Below, piece by piece: positions 55,526 through 64,000 of a stretch of 64,000 nucleotides of DNA; positions within the stretch are counted from its first letter, which is position 1; each line of letters starts with the position of its first letter. The DNA comes from Poecilobothrus nobilitatus (taxonomy: Eukaryota > Arthropoda > Insecta > Diptera > Dolichopodidae). The notes beneath the pieces are model-generated. The model ran no database searches and was not told where the DNA came from. It saw nothing but the letters and a program-made list of their open reading frames with translations. The translations under genes and the position numbers were made by a program. The DNA is taken from positions 246,227,825 through 246,291,824 of the forward strand of contig OX352774.1 in NCBI GenBank assembly GCA_947095535.1, read 5' to 3'.

Positions 55526-55627
55526 CAATAAGAGTTTATATTATTATAACTTCAAATTCCTTAAAAACAAAAAAGAACGCCTACACATATGCAATATTAT
55601 TTATTGAATTGAAATTTATTTAGAATT

Positions 55628-55908
55628 GGGGGGCATCGGGGCCTAGTGTGTAGGCGTGTGGAGTATTAACCGAAGGAGTGTGGGTTCGATCCCTGCACAG
55701 GTCGTAAGTGCTTTTTTCTTTACATACCCCCCTTACGTCCAAATATAATGTAAATATATAGTATATAATATAAACAAAATAAATAATATTAGTATATAAT
55801 TTAATAATAGTATAAAAACCTATAATGGCCTTAGTAGCCAATGGTTCAATAATATTGCATTACATTTATGTATGTAATATTAATATAAATAAATAAATAA
55901 ATAAAATA
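55628..55908 (+). mobile_element. tRNA-derived SINE, family B
   Basis: The head (GGGGCATCGGGGCCTAGTGT) has an A-box-like element and GGTTCGATCCCTGC is a good B box. It is followed by CACAGGTCGTAAG, an AT-rich body, the block GGCCTTAGTAGCCAATGGTT and an (ATAA)n tail ending near 55908. The minus-strand frame over it is spurious. Confidence 0.8.
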
Positions 55909-55910
55909 AA

Positions 55911-56215
55911 GAAGTCTTTGGTGGCCGAGTGGTTAAACACATGGTTGATTAACTAAGGGAGTGAGGAGTGAGGATTATAATCCTGCACATGTAGCAAGTT
56001 TTTTTAATTATATAAATAAATAAATAAAATTACAAGTTCTATGTAATAAATTCTCATTTGGATGCAAATATAACGTAAATATATAATACAAAACAAAATA
56101 AGTAATATTACTGTATTTTTTAATAATATACTTATCTAATATTAATAACAAATAACCTTTAATAGTCTTAGCAGACGATGATTTTAGAAATATCGCATAA
56201 ATAGCGTAGTATAAT
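55911..56215 (+). mobile_element. family-B SINE relative, adjacent third copy
   Basis: The head GGTGGCCGAGTGGTTAAACA has a clear A box; the B-box position GATTATAATCCTGCACATG is decayed. The body (AACGTAAATATATAATA, AACAAAATAAGTAATATTA) and the end (TAGTCTTAGCAGACGATG) parallel 55628-55908. An (ATAA)n tract lies inside at 56010-56030. Confidence 0.7.
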
Positions 56216-57354
56216 CTCTAAATTTTTAACAAGAGGTAATTTTTTTTTTTTTTTTTAGAATTTCAAATAATATTTCACTTTTGTTTAAAGTTTTTTCTAA
56301 TCATAAAGAAAACCCAATATTTCCGGATTTATTCAAATAATAATATATTCTTAAAAATTTATTATATTCTTAAAATATATAAATAACTATTATTAACACA
56401 TAACATGTTGTTTTTAAGTTGATAAACCAGATACAAGTTGATAAACAGAAAACAAAAAAAAAAAAATAGTTATAACAACTAAAAATAAGAATAAAAAAAA
56501 AAAAGAAAAAACGTGTTTTTCTGCTATTTCAAATATAGCTTTCATTTTTTTTTTTGTTTTGTTTTAATTTGTTTATTTTTATTTAACTTTTTTTTTTTGT
56601 TTTTTTTATTTTCTAATTGGAACTAAAAAAAAAATGTTTTTCTAATATTTATATATACATATATATATATATTATATACATATAGTAATAAATTATTGCA
56701 GTTTTACTTTAGTTATAACAATATTACAACAGCTTTCGTTTTTATTAGTTTAATAAAATATGTAATAAAAAAAAAAAAAAAAATAACTGAATGAATGCAT
56801 AAAATCCAAGGTAATTCTCACGTAATATGTTCATTAGTGTTAAATATTACAAATTTTATTTGATTAGAAGTTTATTGTTATTATTTAATACATATTTTAT
56901 TTTTCATAACAGGAAATAACATTATAACATAGAATTTTAACTTATAACATAGAATTATTTTAGAAATTTAAACACAGTTTAAATTGTATTATTAAACTTT
57001 ATGTTTCTATTTTAATTAAATAAATAAAAAAAAAATAAATAAAACAAAAAAAATATAATTATAAATTCTATTGGCGCTTATCACTTTCATTTGAAATTGA
57101 ATACAATTATTTTAAAATTAAATTTAATTTTTATAGTAAATTTTTTTTTTTTTTTTTTTTAAATAAAAATATGACAGTATATGTGAAAAATACTATACAT
57201 TATTAATTAAAATATAAATTTAAAAATGACAATAAAATTTTTTTTATTTTAAATTAAATCAAAACTTGTTACAGAATTTAAAAAAATATTCAAGAAAATC
57301 TCATTTAAATTTTCTAACATTATAAGTATAGTAAAAATAAAAATAAATACATAC
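56216..57354. other. AT-rich DNA without genes
   Basis: Homopolymer-rich (T run at 57140-57161). No feature is recognised. Confidence 0.55.
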
Positions 57355-57382
57355 CTTGTTCCATTAATTCCTAAAACACTTG
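57355..57382 (-). other. candidate 28-nt micro-exon (weak)
   Basis: On the minus strand a pyrimidine-rich tract runs into ACTTTTAG|CAAGTG, and 28 bases later comes AACAAG|GTATGT, a strong donor. One frame reads SVLGINGT. It has the same orientation as retm. Since the flanking retm intron is phase 0 and 28 is not a multiple of 3, coding use there would shift the frame; a 5'-UTR, poison or unrelated exon would be possible. Chance is a real alternative in AT-rich DNA. Confidence 0.25.
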
Positions 57383-58026
57383 CTAAAAGTCAGATAAAAA
57401 AAATTATCGCATATATCATCTAAGACCATTTACTTATCAAAAAAAAAAAATTCAAAATGCGAAACACTTATCAAATTTGTCACTTAATATGCATCAATTC
57501 GCAAATATATACATTTGTCAAAAAATTTAAAAAAATGTTAAGATACTACTTTTTTTTTTTTTTAAGTATATATATATGTATATAATTAGCACAGATTTCA
57601 TATATAGTTTATTATAAAATTAAGATTATTAACTTTTTCTCAGAATGTGTAAGTATATAATAATATATATATGTATAAAGGATATTCTGAATTAATAGTG
57701 ATTATTATAGTTGGTTACAAAAGTAAAATTTCAATAATTTGCTTGACAGATGTTTGAAGTCGGTTCGCCTTCACTGTTTTCTTTACTATATTATTTGATA
57801 TGTATGTAAAATAAATATGTAATTAATGAGAGTTTTTAGAGTTGTTTACTTACAGAATTTACAAAAATTATTGTAAACATTAATTTATAACCAAATTAAT
57901 TCTAAAAATCTATGTAACGAGGTAGATTTTATAAATAATATGTTTTTAAAATAAAAGATTATTTAAAGGATTACATGGAAATTTGTCCAACGAATGTTTT
58001 ATAAAATAAGATTTTGTTTGATATCT

Positions 58027-58310
58027 GGGCCTTATAGCACCAAATACTTATCCTTAATCAAATATAAAATCATTTTATTTTATTGCATCAAAACAATATT
58101 TGGTAATAATTTAATAAAATCGTGATTAGTAATAAACACTTACTCATCAAAAAAAAAATTGATTATTTGATAAGTGATAAGTGGTTGGTGCAATTGAGCC
58201 CAAGAGTTTTTGTGAAATGAGTTATTTCTAAATGATCTTTTTGTCAAATGAAAATAGGTAAAGTTGGTTTTTTGTCATATGAATTTCAGTCAAGTGTTTT
58301 ATAATGTACC
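58027..58310. repeat. imperfect inverted repeat plus ATGACAAAA-type units
   Basis: GGGCCTTATAGCACCAAATACTTATC (arm 58027-58052) pairs imperfectly with the sequence ending GGTTGGTGCAATTGAGCCC at 58201. Beyond it, 58205-58300 carries units such as TTTTTGTGAAATGAG, TTTTTGTCAAATGAA and TTTTTTGTCATATGAA that resemble the right arm of the foldback element at 34211. Confidence 0.6.
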
Positions 58311-59774
58311 CAATGTTTATAGCTTGTTTTAATTTTAATTACCTGTAATAAAAATCAAAAATGAAAAATTATTATTAGATACTTAAAAATTTTTTATATC
58401 TATAAAAATTAGATGTTAATTTATTTAAATATATATGATATATAAATATAATATGACAGATTTTCGTAAATTATTTAAATTTTCTAAAACGTTTCTTACA
58501 ATAATTTAAGTAAAAAAAAAAATATTCTATATGAGTATTTTTAAGTATTTTTTTTTTTTGTTAGATTATGAAAATTTAAATATTATATAAATATATGGAA
58601 ATATTAGTCAATATAACTCTCCAAATTTTTTCCCTTCACCCTCCATAATTCCAATTATTCCAAACCCAATTTTTTAAGTAATCCTTCTCTCTTCCCTTTC
58701 CAAAACCAAACAGCACATTAATCACTATGTGTTAAAGAACTCATCCTAAAGTTTGGTTTTCAAGAGGGTGGTTTTGGTTGGTTCAAGTCTAACACTACCC
58801 AGATACATCTCATGCAGTTCCTTTGAGTGACATTCGATGTTTTCTACCTTCTCTTTAAAAAAAAAAAAAACTTTCACTATAAAATAAAACTTAGAGGAAT
58901 GCAAAACCAAGGAATTAATCAACAGATTTTTGAGAACCAATTCTTATTTATTCTTTTATTATCTATTTTATCATCTATTTTATTATCTATTTTATTATCT
59001 ATTTATATTTTTATTCTATTATTATCAATTCTATCAATTATTTTTAGAACCGAATGAAATTTTTTTACAAAAAAAAAAGAAGGTATTTTTAAAAACGTAT
59101 ACTCTATTCTATGAAGTTCATAGAAATAATTTTTTTCCAACCCACTAATGCCTTATTATAATAAGAAAAAATACTCTAATTAAATTTTTTTACTTATACT
59201 TAAAATAAATACCGAATAACATCAACTCATAAGTCATTTAGCAATATAACATCAAAAAAAAATAAAATTAATTAGCATTTATGATAAAATTTTAGTTTTT
59301 TGAATTAAAAATTCTCTTATTAAATTTTTATAATAAAAATCATATTCTATAAATAATTAAATGAATATGGTTTCTTTTCCATTTCATATCATTTCCGAAA
59401 AAAAAAGTAAAATTTCAGGACAGAAAATATCTATGTATATTAATTTTATATAATTAATTATCAATCTATATAATATACTATATGTAATAAAAATAAAATT
59501 TTATATAAAAAAAAAGTTAGATGCTATCAAAGTTTTGATTGAAAGCTTGGAATATAATACATATATTTGTCATTTATAAGGATTCATTATTCCCATTTTA
59601 AGTACTTATATTAATTTCTATTTTTCTGTATTATGTATACATAAGTATACATAAGAAAATTTTATTAATAATCTTATATATGTATATACATAAATTAATC
59701 ATAATAACATTTAATAGGATTAAAGAAGAAACTTCTTACTGTATTTTTATATTTAACTGAAAAATAATTTAACT
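58311..59774. other. AT-rich DNA with a strand-biased patch and a minisatellite
   Basis: 58619-58860 is unusually C-rich on the plus strand (CCCTTCACCCTCC, TTCCCTTTCC) and contains CCAAAACCAAAC opposed by GTTTGGTTTTC. 58946-59020 is a 14-bp TTTTATTATCTATT-type tandem array. No gene is recognised; frames there follow the repeat. Confidence 0.55.
58946..59020. repeat. 14-bp minisatellite (TATTTTATTATCTA)
   Basis: About five tandem copies of a 14-bp unit. They create low-complexity overlapping frames on the plus strand, which are not genes. Confidence 0.8.
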
Positions 59775-61324
59775 AAAACGAGGAAGAATACAGTTGCCTT
59801 TGTCAACTCTTAGATACCCGTACGAACCGTTAGTATGTTCACAGCCTGTCACTCTGCTTACAATATTATTTTTTTAATATTTTAGTATTTTAAAATAATT
59901 TGGGTGAATTTTATAATTTCTAGAACTATAGGTTGTACATATATTCAAACTATATGTACATTCTTCAAAAGCAGATTCTAACCTTCCACATAACGATTAT
60001 CAATTCAAAACTTTTTGAAATATTCTACAACAGCATTTAATACTAAGCGGTAAATGTATATTAAATTTACTTAGTACAAAATAGTAAATATAATTTTAAA
60101 TATTATATTATATTATATTTAAATATTCTATTGACAGAATAATTTCTTATAAATACAATAAAATACATATATTTATGTAAATACGGCGCTATATAATATA
60201 CATATATACTCTTATCATTCATTCACTAGTGACATATACGATATGTAAATAAATATGATATTATATAAGTATGTATATATATCAATATCATATAAATAAA
60301 AATTATTCAAGCAACCGTTATGTTGTTTATTTATTTAAATTTTTTTGTACTACGCATTATATCCTCAACAATTTCAAATTATCGAGTAAAACAATATGCA
60401 AAAAATTTGTTGAAAAAAAATCAAGTAACACTTTCGTCAATTATAAAGTTACCCTACATTATTAAAAAAAGTTGTTAACAGAAATAAGAGTATAATGTTG
60501 AAGCTTTAATTTTTGTGTATTACTTCAAAAAAATTTTAACAGCTGTTCAAGTTACAGGTGTTTAAAAATAGAAAATTTTCAGTTTTTGACCCCTTACAGC
60601 TTTTAAACAGGGGATAATACAAAAAAAATTTCTGAAATGACTCATACTTTCATGACTCATATTTTCAAAGATCTAACTTCTGTCAAAATTTCAAGTTTAG
60701 AACTTAAACCGTTTAGAAGATAGAAGGGTTAAAGGATTTTGCAAAATTTGAATTTCGCATAACGGTAAATTAAGACACCGTATGCCACAAATATATATTT
60801 ATTGTATATATAATTTTAAAGCTAATAAAAGTAGTATTCGTTTGGCGTTTTCAAAATGAAGATATACCTTATACAACTTGTGCTATAACAATTTAAATAT
60901 AGAGCTTTTTTGAACTTTTGGAGAGCTGTAGCTCCGTAACGGGTGGGGCTACAAAAAAAAGTTATTAAAAATAAAATTAATATTTTTGTGAGATCTATCA
61001 GCTGTTAAAATTTCATAGCTCTATTTCAAAAAAAATGTGGGGATCTAAAAGTTAGTGTTCGAGATGTACCCTAAGTTTTGGTCCAAACTCAACCAAAAAA
61101 AATAGGGAACCTACAAATTACTCCCAGAATATTTTGTGTAAATTTCAAGATTCTAGCTTTATTAGTTTTTGAGTTAGCGTGCTGACGGACGGACATGGCT
61201 CAAACGTCTTAGAATTTTTTTCTGATCCGATCCATACCTTTGAATGTATATCTAGCTCGCTTATTTCAAGGTGTTACAAACGGAGGAGTAATTTTATTAT
61301 ACCCGATCCTATCGTACGGGTATA
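59775..61324 (+). mobile_element. 1.55-kb non-autonomous transposon, copy 2
   Basis: Matches 35641-37182 nearly base for base from AAAACGAGGAA to GTACGGGTATA, with small indels. One is a ~35-bp extra segment at about 60232-60268 (ACATATACGATATGTAAAT...). The (GACG)n tract is shorter here (GACGGACGGAC). The flanking sequences differ from those of copy 1, so this is dispersed transposition and not segmental duplication. Confidence 0.85.
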
Positions 61325-62744
61325 AAAATACCACCTACGTAAATCTTAATTTATACTCCTACATATTATGTATAAAATTTAACTTTATTTTTTTTGCTAT
61401 TATTATAGTTTTATTATACATATATTGTTTTTGTTGTTGTATTATACAATATAATTACAATACTAACAATTGAAAAAAAAAATATATATACATATATATA
61501 TGGCGTATATATAAATATGCACATAATAGTGCGAAAACAAATCCTTAATCTTTAATCCTTGATATAGATGGACAGACAAAGGAATTGAAATAAAATTTAT
61601 GTGGGTGGTATTCTTTTGTATCAAAAATAACGTCATTCTTTGAATAAATAAATAAGTAAGTAAATAAATTTTTTTTTTTTTTATTTCTAAAACACAGTTA
61701 TAAATATAACATATTTTTTATTATTATAGAAGAAAGTATTTTTTTTGTGGAAAATCTATTGAATTTTAATCCTTTTGAATGCTAAAATTATTCTCAAACA
61801 AAAAAATTGTTTTTTTTTTTTACTTTTATATATATATATATATATATATTACATATGTATACATATATATATCATAAATTTGTGTGACAAAAAAAAATTG
61901 GGTAATACGTAATATCGGTTTAAATACACTCCGCTTAATAACTTTTCCCGGTTAGCTACTCTAAATGTTCAATCCCGAATTTTCTTTCTATCAAATATAT
62001 GTAAATTACCTCCCGCATAAATGCTTTACCCGGTTATGAGCTCAATTGTTAATGTTTATTTTTCTTTATCCACTTTAAATTTGCCCCGGATAAAAACTCG
62101 GATTGAAATTTTTTTTGAAATAAAATTAAAAATTTTCAGTTTTCAGCATTTGTAAAAATATAAGTTTGACGGATTTGGAAGTTATTGAGAAAAGTGTTTG
62201 AAATTAATGTTTGTGAAAAGAGGATTCAATCAAAAATTACAAAATATTTTAACTATGATTTAATAATATAATAAGTAATATGTAATATGTAGTATATTTA
62301 TTACATAAAGTATATACAAATATATCTATAAACTATAAAGTATATACACACATATATGTATGTATACATAATAATTAATAAGTTGTACTTGAATTTTGAA
62401 ATTTGTTAAGTTTTTTTTTATTTTGTTTTGGAATGTAGTTTTTATATACCTACATACATACATTTTTGTTATGAATAAAATACATACATACTCGTATATA
62501 TTTATAGTTTTCTTAATTACATTCATATTTTTATTAGTATATACATATGGTATTAACTTTTATTTAAAAAAATTTCAGATAACAACCTGATCGAGGCATT
62601 TAAAGGGGGTTTTTTTAATGCTTTGTCCTGTTTAATGCTTTAAATTTGCAAAATTATTGATTGTGTATTTATCCGGCGATTACTGTGTTATTTTACCGTT
62701 GAAAAGAGGTTGAAAAAAGCTTTCTAACGGTATAGTAATAAATA
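61325..62744. other. AT-rich DNA without genes
   Basis: Contains (TA)n at 61827-61850. A less AT-rich stretch at 61915-62105 has repeated CCCGGTTA(G/T) and GCCCCGGATAAA phrases. No coding feature is recognised. Confidence 0.55.
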
Positions 62745-63120
62745 TAGGGTGTCTTTGAAAACTTTACATGTATAGTGGTTTTTTTTTGAAAGTTTTAATT
62801 TTTTTATCAAAATTTCCACTTGGAACTGCAATATCTCAAAAACGGTAACACGGATTAAGGTGAAACAAGATGTATATTAAAGATAGCATTCTGATCTACA
62901 ATTAAATGGTTTCTGTATATTATCGTAGACGAAAAATATAACGGATAAAGTAAATTACTACAAAATAATATGAAAATTTTCAAATAATCAATTTGACCTT
63001 CAAATGACCTTGTCGATCAAAGTGTTCTTCTATGAAATGTTGGTGGCATCACTAAGTACCGTTATAAAAAATTTTATTTCAATCGGACGCGAACGCTAAT
63101 CCAAACCATTTCCAAAATGT
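62745..63120. mobile_element. probable TA-type transposon fragment
   Basis: It begins TATAGGGTGTCTTTGAAAAC, like the TATAGGGTGT ends of the elements at 38471 and 53364. It continues in mixed-composition sequence (CTCAAAAACGGTAACACGG, GACCTTGTCGATCAAAG, CAATCGGACGCGAACGC). No matching opposite terminus was found, so the element is incomplete or has diverged. Confidence 0.5.
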
Positions 63121-63301
63121 GTAATATTTTTAATTAAAAAGGTTAAGAATTTGAATTTTTGAAATAATTTTAATTATTTAATTTAACATTATGGTTATTG
63201 AAATTTTCATTCAAATATAATTTTTATAAAGGAATATATACATGTATTCAAAATGAAAATGCAGTATACGTGCCCTAATCATATTATTAAATTATAAAGC
63301 A

Positions 63302-63640
63302 GATTTTTAGCACATTTTTAAAAAAAAAACTTCTATACCTAAAAAAATTAAGTATTAACCATGTATTACAGGTCTCTTAAAAAATTAATGCTGTAAAGCA
63401 ACATTTTTATATAGCAGCACCCATTACGGAGCTAAAGCCTTTTAAAGTTTGAAAAAGTCCTATTTTCAATTGTGTATATCTCAGGTTTGGCTTAATACTT
63501 TTTCAATCTATAAAAACAAATTTTCGGTAATGCGAAAACAAAATTTTGTGAAATTTTTTCTTTCGATATATTTGCATCGCTTTGAAATAGGGCCTTGAAA
63601 TTTTTTAACATAAGCTGGCTGTAAGTGTTGTCAAGGGGAA
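63302..63640 (-). mobile_element. fragment of the 9816-type transposon
   Basis: TTTTTAGCACATTTTTAAAA, then CCCATTACGGAGCTAAAGCC, AGTTTGAAAAAGTCCTATTT, TATATCTCAGGTTTGGCTTA and GGTAATGCGAAAACAAAATT follow the order of 9816-10240 with deletions (including the CCGT tract). It ends near the SINE at 63645. Confidence 0.75.
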
Positions 63641-63644
63641 ATAT

Positions 63645-63732
63645 TCTTACGACGTGTGGGATTCACATCAACATTGCCTCAGTGTTTACAGCGTATTTTA
63701 TATGCTCTTATCCACTAGACCATTGATGCGGC
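63645..63732 (-). mobile_element. SINE family A head fragment
   Basis: Reverse complement of the family-A 5' half: GTCTAGTGGATAAGAGCATA, AAATACGCTGTAAACACTGA, a decayed B box (GTGAATCCCACACG) and GTCGTAAG. The body and tail are missing. A 36-37-bp duplication of its start follows at 63748-63783. Confidence 0.8.
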
Positions 63733-63783
63733 TGAACATAAGGGATCCACTAGACCACTGATGATCCACTGAACATAAGGGAT
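63711..63783. repeat. 36-37-bp tandem duplication at SINE end
   Basis: CCACTAGACCA(T/C)TGATG and GAACATAAGGGAT each occur twice (63712/63748 and 63734/63771), partly overlapping the SINE fragment. Confidence 0.75.
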
Positions 63784-64000
63784 TTCAGGAAAAAAAATTT
63801 CTACCAACCCTTATTTAATAGCTATATTGCTTTTTATAAATTATATTCCTAAGCTTCAGTTAATAAAGATTAATTTATAGATAAAAATGTATTTTATATA
63901 ATAGCTAAATATTACTTAAGCTATAGTTAAATACAGTATATATATATATATATATATGCATATAAAATAACCTAAAATAAAATTAACAAAATATCCCTAA

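Noticed and set aside
55620..55841. 73-codon frame on the minus strand
   Set aside because: Antisense of the family-B SINE head, with the same THTPSV-type peptide as other SINE copies.
61240..61473. 77-codon plus-strand frame
   Set aside because: It starts inside the 3' end of the 1.55-kb transposon and runs into simple sequence.

Overview
The window is about 80% A+T eukaryotic DNA. It has long homopolymer runs, spliced coding sequence with GT-AG introns, tRNA-derived SINEs, TA-flanked DNA transposon relics and non-LTR retrotransposon fragments. The only recognisable host gene closely matches insect retm (real-time, the SEC14L1-type PRELI/SEC14 protein of Drosophila). An insect, plausibly a dipteran, is the best reading; the order is an inference and is not proven here.

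Layout. At 3251-4874, minus strand, three consecutive coding exons of retm are readable and join in frame to 481 codons, separated by two introns of about 90 bp. Both ends are missing. The C-terminal exons (GOLD domain) lie beyond base 1, so the left-hand intron exceeds 3.2 kb. The first coding exon was not found to the right of 4874. If it lies further right, the remaining 59 kb is one very large retm intron; otherwise part of it is upstream intergenic DNA.

The 59 kb to the right holds no convincing host gene, but it is a dense TE graveyard. (1) tRNA-derived SINE family A lies at 8717, 9324, 12186 (fragment), 15903, 55365 and 63645 (minus). Several copies keep target-site duplications. (2) A second SINE-like family B lies at 39573, 55628 and 55911. 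(3) TA-flanked mariner/pogo-type non-autonomous elements lie at 11586-12452, 17512-17754, 27162-27915 and 38471-38952, and a related inverted pair at 52494-53364. (4) Two near-identical ~1.55-kb repeats lie at 35641-37182 and 59775-61324, with a 3' fragment at 28660-28851. A modular relative in the opposite orientation, with a 477-bp internal duplication, lies at 9816-11106, and pieces of it at 22430 and 63302. (5) Non-LTR retrotransposon remains: an RNase H/C-terminal piece at 14795-15215 (minus) and an endonuclease/RT piece at 28852-29990 (minus).

A recurring oddity is a set of 'foldback minisatellites': short degenerate tandem units (15-22 bp) arranged as two inverted arms around a spacer, at 7156-7695, 26204-26460, 30520-31340, 34211-34812 and less clearly 2100-2290 and 58027-58310. 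Each has its own motif but the same architecture, which is the least explained structure in the window.

The rest is AT-rich DNA with simple repeats. All coordinates come from reading by eye; repeat boundaries are approximate to a few bases unless a target-site duplication fixes them.
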